From NCBI GenBank assembly GCA_025361625.1, contig JANYKL010000091.1, positions 1 to 46,789 of the forward strand: a DNA stretch of 46,789 bases. Reading direction: 5' to 3'. The notes below the pieces were generated by a model. The model did not search any database. It saw nothing but the letters and a program-made list of their open reading frames with translations, and was not told where the DNA came from. This document shows, piece after piece, positions 27,180 through 35,668 of this stretch. How positions within the stretch are numbered: the first letter of the stretch is position 1; each line of letters opens with the position of its first letter. The position numbers were made by a program, and so were the translations under genes. This stretch comes from Acidobacteriaceae bacterium. Its GTDB lineage: Bacteria; Acidobacteriota; Terriglobia; Terriglobales; Acidobacteriaceae.

Positions 27180-28475
27180 CTACTCCGCTGCCAAGTATCC
27201 GTATCGAAGACAAAATAATGCGGTGAGGATCCAGATGAGGGGTGTCATCTCTCTCGCTTTTCCGGCGGCAATTTTTACTACGGTGTAAGCGATGAGGCCG
27301 AGGCTTAGCCCGGTGGCAATGCTGAATGTGAGAGGGGTCGCGAGAATTGTGATAAAGGCAGGAACCGCTTCGCTGAAGTCGCTCCAATCGATTTTTGCAA
27401 TGGATTGGGTCATGAGCGCTCCGACAAGAATTAGTGCCGGAGCAGTCGCGTAGGCTGGAATCGCCGTCGCGAGGGGCGAGCAGAAAGCCGCCGCCAGAAA
27501 AAGCGCAGCGACCGCTACGTTGCTCAATCCTGTACGCGCACCGGCGGCGACGCCCGCGCCGCTCTCGAGGTAGCTAGTGACAGTGGAGGTTCCTGTCAGC
27601 GAACCGAGGATGGTTCCGACAGCGTCAGCCAATAGAACTCTTCCGACGCGCGGTACTTTCCCATCTTTGATAAATCCGCCCTGCTCGCACACTGCAACCA
27701 AAGTCCCGACGTTGTCGAAAAGATCGACAAACAAAAAGGCAAACAGAATTTCAAGGAAGCCGAGATGCATCGCTCCGCGAAAATCAAGTTTCAGAAAGGT
27801 CGAGGATGGGTGAGGTAGAGAGAGAATAGCGGTTGGCCAGTGCGAGATTCCGCGGACGATCCCGAGAATCGTCGTCCCAACGATACCGAACAAAATTGCC
27901 CCATTGAACTTTCGGGCCATGAGAACGAGAGTTAGAACAATTCCGAAACACGCGGTTTGCAAGTCTTTATCTGCGAAGCTTCCCAGGCCGACAAAGGTGG
28001 CCGGGTTGGCGACTACTAACTTGGCGTTGCGCAGTCCGACAAACGCGATGAACATGCCAATACCCGTTGCAGTCGAATGTTTCAGGCAATCGGGCATTCC
28101 GTTGACGATCTGCTCTCGAACCCGTGTAACCGTGAGGACGAGGAAGAGAACTCCCGACAAGAAGACGACTGCAAGCGCGGTTTGCCACGGAACATGCATG
28201 CCCAGGCAAACGGCATAGGTGAAGTAGGCGTTCAGCGACATGCCGGGCGCGAGCGCGATCGGATAATTGGCATACAAGCCCATGACGAGGGTTGCCGCCG
28301 CGGCAGAAATACATGTGGCAAAGACAACACCGTCCGCAGGCATTCCTGCCCGCGCCAGAATTTGCGGGTTCACGACAATGATGTAGGCCATGGTCACGAA
28401 AGTCGTGAGGCCGCCCAGCAACTCCTTCCGGATAGAAGTCTGATTTTCGTGCAATCTGAAAAAACGGTCGATCAA
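27180..28475 (-). CDS. NCS2 family purine permease (AzgA/PbuG-like)
   Basis: 431 residues with about twelve to fourteen membrane segments. Diagnostic stretches are MAYIIVVNPQIL in the first helix, ATGIGMFIAFVGLRNAKL, and TSTVTSYLESGAGVAAGART near the substrate site. These define the AzgA-type branch of NCS2 transporters (hypoxanthine, guanine or adenine with protons), located in the cytoplasmic membrane. The precise base is not deducible. It is divergent from the pseudokinase gene, and no purine-salvage gene or purine riboswitch is visible beside it. Confidence 0.93.
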   Translation of the reverse strand: MIDRFFRLHENQTSIRKELLGGLTTFVTMAYIIVVNPQILARAGMPADGVVFATCISAAAATLVMGLYANYPIALAPGMSLNAYFTYAVCLGMHVPWQTALAVVFLSGVLFLVLTVTRVREQIVNGMPDCLKHSTATGIGMFIAFVGLRNAKLVVANPATFVGLGSFADKDLQTACFGIVLTLVLMARKFNGAILFGIVGTTILGIVRGISHWPTAILSLPHPSSTFLKLDFRGAMHLGFLEILFAFLFVDLFDNVGTLVAVCEQGGFIKDGKVPRVGRVLLADAVGTILGSLTGTSTVTSYLESGAGVAAGARTGLSNVAVAALFLAAAFCSPLATAIPAYATAPALILVGALMTQSIAKIDWSDFSEAVPAFITILATPLTFSIATGLSLGLIAYTVVKIAAGKAREMTPLIWILTALFCLRYGYLAAE

Positions 28476-28669
28476 GCTTTCCCTCGGGTCGGGCTAAAGT
28501 TCACTTCAAGGCGTTTGCAAGCGCGTTGCTGAGAATTGCCTCGCGGTCGCAGAGTACTTTGGTAATTCTCCTCGTCACTCGTGAAGGCGGTATTCTAGGG
28601 TCAAATCTCGCCTGTTACCAGTTATATAAGAGTGCCCGCGGGATGGCTGAACAGCGCAAGGAATTTGCT

Positions 28670-31105
28670 ATGGCAATAATATTCAACCGGTTCGAAGTTC
28701 AAAGCGAGTTGTCCAAGTCGGATTCGGCCACAATTTATAAGGCGCTCGACCAGGAAACGAACCAGGTAGTGGCGCTCAAGACGCAGAATCTCGCGCCGCT
28801 CGGTGACCGCGCGTCCGCGTTTGTCGATGCCCTAGTTGCCGAGGGGCTGAGCACGCGTAATCTGGCAGCACAAAATATTGTTCCCATCTATGGCGCCGGC
28901 GAAATCGACGGCCAATTTTCGGCGGCAATGGAGTATATCCAAGGCAACAGCGTAGCCACAATGCTCGCCCGCAATGAAGGGTTTTCGATCTGGGACATTC
29001 TCGATATCAGCCGTCAACTTTGCGCCGGGCTGGAGCAGGCAGCGGCAAAAGGTGTCGCACACTCTTCATTCGAACCGGCAAAAATCATGGTGCAGTGGGA
29101 TGGCATGGTCAAGATCCTGGGCTATGGCATCTCCAAAATGAGTCTGATTGGCGCCGAGTTGGGAAACGGAATGGGACGGCTGACTCCCTACTGCTCTCCG
29201 GAGCAACTTCGCGGAGAGGTTGTCGATTCCCAATCAAACCTGTTTTCTCTGGGTACGATTCTCTACGAGATGGTCGCAGGGCGCAGAGCCTTCAACGCAT
29301 CTGACACGGCCGCGCTGCTCAGCCAGATTGAAAACGACATGCCCCCGAGCCCGACGTCATTGAATCCAAAGATTCTTCCGTCCGTGAGCGCCGTGATTCT
29401 GAAAGCTTTGGCAAAGGATCCGGCTACCCGCTATCGGGACGCACGCGAACTGCTCGACGACCTCGAAAAATGCAAAGAGTCGGGCAAAAAGACAGTGGGG
29501 GAGCCTAAAACAATTACGCCGCCGGCGGGAGTCGCGGTCGACCCGGCGATGCGCACGAGCGCAGCCAATAAGTTTGTCTCTCCCGGCGGCCCGTCGGATC
29601 CCGACCTGACCAATCCTGCGCAGCAGAAGGTTTCCGTTTCTCAGGCTTCAGCTGCCCGGCCTGCAGCGCAAACGCCTGGGCGCCCTGCTGCTACGTCTCC
29701 AGCAAGCCAAGTGCAACTCAGGGCGGCGGCTGCGGCTGGCGTCGGCGCAGGCATGCCTGCAGAAACAGTCTCTACCGGAGCGAACTTTGGGGCGCGGCAG
29801 GTCACCGAATTCGAAGTGAGTTCGACCGCCTCGCCATCTCAAGTTTCGCTGCAGGAAAAGTCGCCGATCATGGTCGATCCCATGATGGCTGAGTCTGCCA
29901 CCGCAGGTTCCGCAGCGGTCCGAAGCTTCTCGGATCTTGCCGAAATGCCACCGCTCAAGGAGCCGGTTTATTCAGCTCCGGTTCCGGAACGGGTTGAGCC
30001 TTCGAATACCACGGTCACGATTTACCCGAAGAAACAAGTCAAACCGAAGATGCAACCGCGCGAAGTGGCCGGAAAGGCAATAAAAGAAATATCGACGGTG
30101 CCGCCGCGGTTGATGCTGTTCGCCATCCTCGGTGCGGTGGGGCTGATACTGGTGGTTGCAGTTGCGCTATTTCTCCACGTGCGGTCGGAAGATGATGGAT
30201 CCACAGCGGCTCCGCATCCGATTCAAGCAACATCGAGCGAGAAAGCGGTTGCGCCGGCGTTAGCGCGGCCGAGCCACACAATCCCAGTTGTGGAGGAAAA
30301 TAAGCCAACCATCAGCGTGCGCCAGCCAGAGAATCGTGCCGCGAAAAAGTCAAAGCGGACGTTTGCTCCAGCGGCCGTCGCAGTCGCCCAGGTCGGGCAA
30401 GCGCTGATCGATTCCGACCCGCAGGGAGCTCAAATTCAAATTGACGGCAACAGTGATCCTGCATGGGTAACTCCATTCAACGTTGCCGGGCTCAGCGCCG
30501 GCAAGCACATCATTTCAGCGAGCAAAGCGAGCTATTCGGCGGATATCCATACGCTCGAAGTGGTCGCGGGCGCTAAGGCCACATTGACCTTGCATCTCAC
30601 GCCCATGAACGCTGTGATCTCTGTATCGAGCAACCCCGCGGGCGCAGCCGTAACTCTGGATGGCAAGGCGACAGGAAAGTTGACCCCCACGCAATTCTCA
30701 ACCGAAAAAGGCTCCCATACCGTCGCTTTGCGCAAGAATGGATACCTGGACGAGAGCGTGACCACAGATCTGGCGGCCGGTCAGAATTTCCAGTTTGCTC
30801 CAACGCTCAAAGCCCTGGGCAATGTCGACAACATCAAGACGGTCGGGAAGATGAACAAGCTGTTCAGCCACGGTAGCGAGAGCACCGCCGGGATGGGTGC
30901 TGTAAGCATCCATACCCAACCGAAAGGCGCGCAGGTTGTTATCAACCAGCGAGTGCTGGATAAATTCTCTCCACTAGAGATCATGCTAGGGCCCGGGAAC
31001 TACGCAGTTGACATCACGTTGACCGGATTCAAGCCCCTTCACAAAGTGGTAACGGTCGAGCGCGGCAGCAAGGCAGCGATCGACGAGATTCTCGAACGGC
31101 AGTAA
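28670..31105 (+). CDS. Membrane-anchored Ser/Thr pseudokinase with three PEGA domains
   Basis: 811 residues from the ATG at 28670, with AAGGAA six bases upstream; ATG 28643 and a longer frame from 28526 are less supported. Residues about 5-270 have a protein kinase fold: Lys37 in VVALK and Glu58 in helix C remain, but the catalytic loop reads HSSFEPAKI (131-139) instead of HRDxKPxN, the metal loop reads GYG (151-153) instead of DFG, the Gly-rich loop is lost (SKSDSAT) and the helix-F Asp is Asn190. The SPE triplet (176-178) stays. About 200 residues of Ala/Pro/Ser-rich linker follow, then a membrane helix (480-503) and three PEGA domains (about 577-646, 647-722, 742-811) outside the membrane. 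It should sense or bind rather than phosphorylate. Confidence 0.9.
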   Translation: MAIIFNRFEVQSELSKSDSATIYKALDQETNQVVALKTQNLAPLGDRASAFVDALVAEGLSTRNLAAQNIVPIYGAGEIDGQFSAAMEYIQGNSVATMLARNEGFSIWDILDISRQLCAGLEQAAAKGVAHSSFEPAKIMVQWDGMVKILGYGISKMSLIGAELGNGMGRLTPYCSPEQLRGEVVDSQSNLFSLGTILYEMVAGRRAFNASDTAALLSQIENDMPPSPTSLNPKILPSVSAVILKALAKDPATRYRDARELLDDLEKCKESGKKTVGEPKTITPPAGVAVDPAMRTSAANKFVSPGGPSDPDLTNPAQQKVSVSQASAARPAAQTPGRPAATSPASQVQLRAAAAAGVGAGMPAETVSTGANFGARQVTEFEVSSTASPSQVSLQEKSPIMVDPMMAESATAGSAAVRSFSDLAEMPPLKEPVYSAPVPERVEPSNTTVTIYPKKQVKPKMQPREVAGKAIKEISTVPPRLMLFAILGAVGLILVVAVALFLHVRSEDDGSTAAPHPIQATSSEKAVAPALARPSHTIPVVEENKPTISVRQPENRAAKKSKRTFAPAAVAVAQVGQALIDSDPQGAQIQIDGNSDPAWVTPFNVAGLSAGKHIISASKASYSADIHTLEVVAGAKATLTLHLTPMNAVISVSSNPAGAAVTLDGKATGKLTPTQFSTEKGSHTVALRKNGYLDESVTTDLAAGQNFQFAPTLKALGNVDNIKTVGKMNKLFSHGSESTAGMGAVSIHTQPKGAQVVINQRVLDKFSPLEIMLGPGNYAVDITLTGFKPLHKVVTVERGSKAAIDEILERQ

Positions 31106-31205
31106 CAAAGCCCACTTCACTCTGTTGTCATTTTTTTAGACTTCAGATTTGGCTAATCTCGTCTGCCGGCACGTGCGCCGTCCATTTTTCTAAATCACTA
31201 GGTTA

Positions 31206-31221
31206 AGTGACCGCCGTCACA
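31206..31221. promoter_or_regulatory. CRP-like palindrome AGTGA-N6-TCACA
   Basis: AGTGACCGCCGTCACA matches nine of the ten conserved bases of the CRP consensus TGTGA-N6-TCACA (known from E. coli). It lies 54 bases before the start codon of the cyclic-nucleotide-binding protein gene, a position suited to activation or repression. The match is also a GTGAC-N4-GTCAC palindrome, so another dimeric regulator is possible. Confidence 0.45.
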
Positions 31222-31275
31222 TCACGGCTCTGAGCGCGGAGGCAGAATCGAACCTGCATTCAGGAGCATCAACCA

Positions 31276-31755
31276 TTGTCGTCGCAGCCACTATCAGGCA
31301 TCCCCACGGCGAAGCGATTGAGTGCTGAGCTTTTGCAGGCCATCAAGGCGATACAGTTGCCGCGCAGCTTCTTCAAGGGGGAAATCATTTTTGAGCAGGA
31401 GGCCGCAGTGATGGGTGTCTATGTGGTGGAAGCAGGCGAGGTTGGGATTTCGCTGTCAAGCAGCCATAACCAAAAGCAACTTTTGGAAGTTGCCGGGCTC
31501 GGATGCATGCTGGGGATCGGCGAAACAATGTGCGGCGCAAACTACCGAGTTACCGCCAAAGCCTTCAGCCCAGCGACGGCATCCTTTATTCCGCGAGAAA
31601 AACTGCTCAACCTCTTGAAGGAACACCCATTATTCAGCATGGAAATCATTCGCTTGCTAAGCGAAGAGTTGCATACGCTATACAACAAGTTTCGTAATAT
31701 CAGCGCTCACCCGGGCCGGCCGCGGCGTCGCGAACCCAGCCTGCATCTCAATTGA
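31276..31755 (+). CDS. Stand-alone cyclic-nucleotide-binding domain protein
   Basis: 159 residues with the cNMP-binding beta-roll of the CRP/FNR family: FFKGEIIFEQEA, GVYVVEAGEVGIS, and the phosphate-binding region GCMLGIGETMCGANYRVTAKA, then the hinge helix PLFSMEIIRLLSEELH. The usual helix-turn-helix domain is absent; only a basic tail follows. In the phosphate cassette the canonical Glu and Arg are partly altered, so cAMP or cGMP binding is uncertain. The start is TTG with AGGAG nine bases upstream. It follows the pseudokinase gene by 170 bases on the same strand; a CRP-like palindrome lies between. It may pair with another protein, not bind DNA. Confidence 0.8.
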   Translation: MSSQPLSGIPTAKRLSAELLQAIKAIQLPRSFFKGEIIFEQEAAVMGVYVVEAGEVGISLSSSHNQKQLLEVAGLGCMLGIGETMCGANYRVTAKAFSPATASFIPREKLLNLLKEHPLFSMEIIRLLSEELHTLYNKFRNISAHPGRPRRREPSLHLN

Positions 31756-31929
31756 AAGTTGAGCGCGAAGAATGTTGAGCTGCGGCCGAGTGGCGCACAT
31801 TTCGCCTTTTTGCAGCGCGTGATAGTTGGATAGTGCAACTCAGAGGTTGGAGCGAGACCCGCGCCTGGACGCGAAACGCGACAGCGAAAAGCGAGAATTG
31901 AAAGCTCATTTCGAGCCTCTTTATTAGTA

Positions 31930-33663
31930 CTAGTCGGCTTTAAAATTAATCGTGATTTCGGTCTGAATTTCAACCGGCTGCCCATCGAGATAGTAGGGCT
32001 TATAGCGCCACTGACGGATGGCCTCCATCGCAGCATGCGCAAGCAACGTGTCGCCGCGGATGACCTTGGGATTCACAACCATTCCCTCTTTATTGACCGT
32101 TGCTTCAATGCGGACCTCGCCTTGAGTATGGGTGGAGCGCGCCGCCGCTGGATATTGAGGAGCAACGCGTTTGATCAAAAGTCCTTGCGAAACGCCTTGG
32201 GACACTTTTAAGCTCGCCAGTGCTGGCTTGGGCAGACTAGCCGTCGTCGAAGCCATGAGACCGCTCAACTTATTGTCGCTTGTGGTTGCGAAAGAACTCG
32301 ACGATGGAGGTGCGATATCTTCGGTTCGTTTGCTGGGCGCAACGCTTGACTTCACATGCACCGGCGCGGCGTTTGCAATCTTCACGGCTAGATCCGAGTT
32401 TGCCGGCTGATCGGCGTCAGAGCCAGCAACGACCCTCACCGTGTTATCAGCGACTGCAGTCGAGGTCTTGGCCATAGACGTCTTGCCGCTAAGCGCAGTA
32501 CGCGCCCCGTTGCCCGGCGTAGAAGCAGGCACCGGCAACGAGCTCGCCGCCCCCGAGTTCGCGGGCTGCGGAGAAACGGGCTGCTGCTGGACAGAAGGCT
32601 GCGAGACGTTCGCTTGAGGCGCGGTGTGACGTTCTGCGGGCTGAACGATTGAGCGATCTTCCGTCGCTGTAGCTGAACTTGAATTGCCGAACTTCTGGTA
32701 CGCGGAATAACCCAAAACTGCCAGCACCAACAAGCACGCCGCGATGAGGAATTTCTTGTTTCCCTGCGAACTCTCGGATTCAACATGATCGAGCGCGAAA
32801 GTTGGAGCATGGCCGGCCACTTGCTGGTTTGCGACTGCTGGACTTCCGGCATGAACTGACTCATATGCGTCGAATTCGGGTGCGCTGTGTGCGGCATTTC
32901 GAAAAGACTGCGCCGCTCCAGTTCTTTCTTCAGCCTTTGCCGAATCGGGCTCAGGAGAAGCAACTTTCGCCGGAGCAACCGCCGCTGCGGATGTAAGGTT
33001 TGAAGCACTCACTTCGGCAACTTGCGCGGCGACTGGCTTTGGAGCTGAGATTTCAGGCGTATGCTTTTCGATTGGCGCAGCCGCCGACATAGCCGCATTG
33101 CCAACTGCGGAGATCGAAGGCGGAACGGTTAATGGCGTTGCCTCATAAGCGGGATTTTTTGACGCCCGCGGCGCGGTTTCTGCGAGCTTCTTTTCCACTG
33201 GCGTACAGTCGACCCGAGACGAAGCAGATGGTTCAGAAGTTTTTGCGGCAGTAGCTGCCGCGGTTGCGCTCGTGGGAGCGCCAGCAGCATCCTGATTCTT
33301 GCGCAGCAATCCTCGAGCTACTCGCAACGTGCCCTTCGCTTGTTCAACATTGATCGGCTTGGTGAGCACAAGGTTCGCGCCGATGCGATATGCTTTCGCG
33401 ACTCCCGCCTGCCCCTCGACCACAGCGATCGCCAGTGAGCTTTGATTCGAAGATGAGTTGCGCGCGCTCTTAAAGAGCAGCGAAGCGTTCTGCTCATTCT
33501 CGCAATCGACGACGATGGCGTCGTAGCGCTGCGCCATCAATTTTTTCACGGCGGCAAAAGGCTCGTGAACCGGTTCGATGGAGAAATCCAGTTCAGCGAA
33601 CACCTGGCTCACAACTCGCGCCACTTTTTCGTCGGGGCAGAAGAGTAATGCTTGGTAACCCAT
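31930..33663 (-). CDS. Receiver domain - membrane helix - TonB C-terminal domain fusion (copy 1)
   Basis: 577 residues. Residues 1-120 form a response-regulator receiver with phospho-acceptor-type Asp53 in DAIVVDCEN and Lys102 in LVLTKPI; the acidic pair is reduced (CPDE) and the Thr/Ser of beta-4 is not evident (VVEG). A Pro/Ala/Ser-rich linker (about 125-303) leads to one membrane helix (304-321, FLIAACLLVLAVLGYSAY). After a second linker, residues about 485-577 form a TonB C-terminal domain: RVAPQYPAAAR, GEVRIEATVNKEG and EAIRQWRYKPYYLDGQPVE. The topology is cytosolic receiver, periplasmic TonB domain. Its paralogue lies upstream (33840-35579). No ExbB/ExbD gene is in the window. Confidence 0.88.
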   Translation of the reverse strand: MGYQALLFCPDEKVARVVSQVFAELDFSIEPVHEPFAAVKKLMAQRYDAIVVDCENEQNASLLFKSARNSSSNQSSLAIAVVEGQAGVAKAYRIGANLVLTKPINVEQAKGTLRVARGLLRKNQDAAGAPTSATAAATAAKTSEPSASSRVDCTPVEKKLAETAPRASKNPAYEATPLTVPPSISAVGNAAMSAAAPIEKHTPEISAPKPVAAQVAEVSASNLTSAAAVAPAKVASPEPDSAKAEERTGAAQSFRNAAHSAPEFDAYESVHAGSPAVANQQVAGHAPTFALDHVESESSQGNKKFLIAACLLVLAVLGYSAYQKFGNSSSATATEDRSIVQPAERHTAPQANVSQPSVQQQPVSPQPANSGAASSLPVPASTPGNGARTALSGKTSMAKTSTAVADNTVRVVAGSDADQPANSDLAVKIANAAPVHVKSSVAPSKRTEDIAPPSSSSFATTSDNKLSGLMASTTASLPKPALASLKVSQGVSQGLLIKRVAPQYPAAARSTHTQGEVRIEATVNKEGMVVNPKVIRGDTLLAHAAMEAIRQWRYKPYYLDGQPVEIQTEITINFKAD

Positions 33664-33672
33664 AATAAAGTT

Positions 33673-33714
33673 ATCGTAGGTAATGGCGTGGGTAGCAGCA
33701 AGTTACGCCGGTAA
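33673..33714 (-). promoter_or_regulatory. Promoter and operator-like repeat of receiver-TonB copy 1
   Basis: On the minus strand: TTAC-CGGC-GTAA inverted repeat (33703-33714), one base, then TTGCTG (33696-33701), 17-base spacer, TACGAT (33673-33678), and nine bases to the ATG. The start of transcription would fall close to the ATG, which fits the absent ribosome site. The repeat centre lies near -42, the position of class II activator sites. Copy 2 has the same arrangement. Confidence 0.6.
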
Positions 33715-33839
33715 TTGGAGTTGTTGAAAAATGGCATTAAATCGTTTCGTCCCATTGCGATTCGGGAGCGGAGAAACGCCAGGTTCGGCTCCTCGGTTCG
33801 GCCCTTAATCCTGCAGTTAAGGGGGTGGCTTCGTCGGCT

Positions 33840-35579
33840 TTACGGTTTCGGGGCGTCGAAGACCACGACGGTCTGGAATGGCTGAGGCTTCCCTTGACGT
33901 TCCAGAGGACGATAGCGCCACTGCCTCACTGCTTCGATCGCGGCTGGGGCGAGTGTAGCGTTGCCATCCACGAGTCGCACTTCGGCGACGTTGCCATCAC
34001 TCTTTACGAAGGTCTTGAGCACGATCGAGCCCTGGGTTCCACGCGCTCGCTCTTCTGCGGAGTACTTCGGTTGCACACTGTAGAGAAGGCGCTTCTGCGC
34101 ACCCTGGGAAGAAAGAATGAGCGTTCCTTTGGCCGACCGGCTGTCAGAATAACTTTCTCGCGTAACCTCTTCTCGCGCAACGTCGACCAGTTTCGGACTT
34201 TCGGATTTTGTCACGCTGGCTTTAGCCAGACTGAGCGAGGGCACAGAGGACGGCTTTATTTCCTGACTGGCCGCAGAATCCAAAAGACTGGTGTTGTCAT
34301 CGAGTGCTGTAGCAGGCTCAGCGGAAGCAGGTAATTTAGGACTCGCGGCTGAATCGGCTGTGACGGGAGTTGCCGAAGCCGACGCGACTGCGTTCGGCTG
34401 AATCGCGGGGCGTTCAAGTGGAATCGCCGCTGGGACGTTCGCAATCTTAGTTGATTTCGACAGGTTGGATTGTGGCAAAGAGACACCAACCTTACCGAGT
34501 GCGCGATTGATCTCAGTTTGCGCCATTGCTTTAAACCCGAGCTGATAATTCCACACCGCGTAGAAGCCTCCCACAGCTAAAGCGAGCATCAGCGTGCCTA
34601 CCAGCATAACGTTCCGCCGCCTTTGAACGGGCACGTGAACATCTGACGTTTGACTGTGATCGCTACGGGCGTTTTCAGGTTTTCTGGAAGGCAACGGTTC
34701 CGCAGACAGCTTGTCGGATTTCGCTATCTCAATCTTTCTTTGCTCTGCTTCCATCTCCGTCAATTCGAGTTCCGCCAGCACAGGATCAAGGGAAGGTTTC
34801 ATTAATAAAGCCGGTCTAGTGCCGGTTACAGGACTTTGAAGCACCGACTTTGGCTCGGACAAGGCAGGTGGCTTAGGCCGTGCCTCGATTTTTTCTTCCG
34901 CCTTCGCCTCTTTTATGTATTCGGTCGTCGAGCGCGAGACGGCTGCTGCGGCCGCGGACCCCGGACTTGTCGATAAACCAGAGGACGCCAAGGCGCTCGC
35001 GGCCGGAGTGACGGTGGGCACCGGTTCGGCATAGCTTGTAAGTTGCGGGGCGGGGATGTCGCCGGCTGTTGCCGTCGAAAAGTCTAAAGGAATGCCGGGT
35101 CCCGTCATCGACGCGCCCATCGACTCACCCATCACGGAAGAGTCCCGATCTTCGTTGGTTTCGCTAGCCTGAAGATGGCCGACGCTGACAGCGACTTGTT
35201 CGGCGGCTGAAGTGTCTTTTCGCACACGACTCACCGCGGTGCGAATCGTGGTGCGAGCCTGATCCTTCGCGACAGGCTTGGTTAAAATCAGCTCTGCGCC
35301 CAATCGAAACGCGGTTGGTAAGCCCGCTCGGCCGTCAACGATGGCGATCGGAACCGGATTATTGCCAGCTTTACCGCGCCTGCAAACGTCAAAGATCAGC
35401 TTTGCTGCCGGCAAATTTTCGCAATCGACCAAAACCAGATCGAAGCTTTGAGAATTAAGTTTTTGAGCCGCGGATACCCCATCCAGCGGGCGTTCGCAAG
35501 TCACCGACATTTCTTCTAAAACGCCAGTAATCGCGCTGACCGCCTGGTCATCCGGGGATAAGAGCAAAGCATGAGCCAT
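33840..35579 (-). CDS. Receiver domain - membrane helix - TonB C-terminal domain fusion (copy 2)
   Basis: 579 residues from the ATG at 35579 (a GTG just upstream, at 35582, is also possible). The plan repeats copy 1: receiver 1-120 with Asp in FDLVLVDCEN (codon 52 from this start) and Lys in LILTKPV, disordered Ala/Pro/Glu-rich linker, RRRN then one membrane helix (about 323-344, VMLVGTLMLALAVGGFYAV), second linker, and TonB domain (about 485-579) with SVQPKYSAEERARG, VLKTFVKSDG and EAVRQWRYRPLERQGKP. The basic residues before the helix support a cytosolic receiver. Receivers of both copies share VDCEN, (A)xVxG and LTKP; linkers are unrelated. The genes are tandem, 176 bases apart, each with its own promoter. 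Confidence 0.88.
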   Translation of the reverse strand: MAHALLLSPDDQAVSAITGVLEEMSVTCERPLDGVSAAQKLNSQSFDLVLVDCENLPAAKLIFDVCRRGKAGNNPVPIAIVDGRAGLPTAFRLGAELILTKPVAKDQARTTIRTAVSRVRKDTSAAEQVAVSVGHLQASETNEDRDSSVMGESMGASMTGPGIPLDFSTATAGDIPAPQLTSYAEPVPTVTPAASALASSGLSTSPGSAAAAAVSRSTTEYIKEAKAEEKIEARPKPPALSEPKSVLQSPVTGTRPALLMKPSLDPVLAELELTEMEAEQRKIEIAKSDKLSAEPLPSRKPENARSDHSQTSDVHVPVQRRRNVMLVGTLMLALAVGGFYAVWNYQLGFKAMAQTEINRALGKVGVSLPQSNLSKSTKIANVPAAIPLERPAIQPNAVASASATPVTADSAASPKLPASAEPATALDDNTSLLDSAASQEIKPSSVPSLSLAKASVTKSESPKLVDVAREEVTRESYSDSRSAKGTLILSSQGAQKRLLYSVQPKYSAEERARGTQGSIVLKTFVKSDGNVAEVRLVDGNATLAPAAIEAVRQWRYRPLERQGKPQPFQTVVVFDAPKP

Positions 35580-35587
35580 CACTCCTC

Positions 35588-35629
35588 ATGCTAGAAACCT
35601 GCGCCGGAAGCCGCAAGTTACGGGGGTAA
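35588..35629 (-). promoter_or_regulatory. Promoter and operator-like repeat of receiver-TonB copy 2
   Basis: On the minus strand: TTAC-CCCC-GTAA (35618-35629), one base, TTGCGG (35611-35616), 17-base spacer, TAGCAT (35588-35593), eight bases to the ATG. The 17-base block 35613-35629 matches its counterpart at 33698-33714 in 15 of 17 positions, while flanking sequence does not. Confidence 0.6.
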
Positions 35630-35668
35630 GCGAGGACGCGCTCTAGAGTTTCTAAAGTCGTGTGAATC

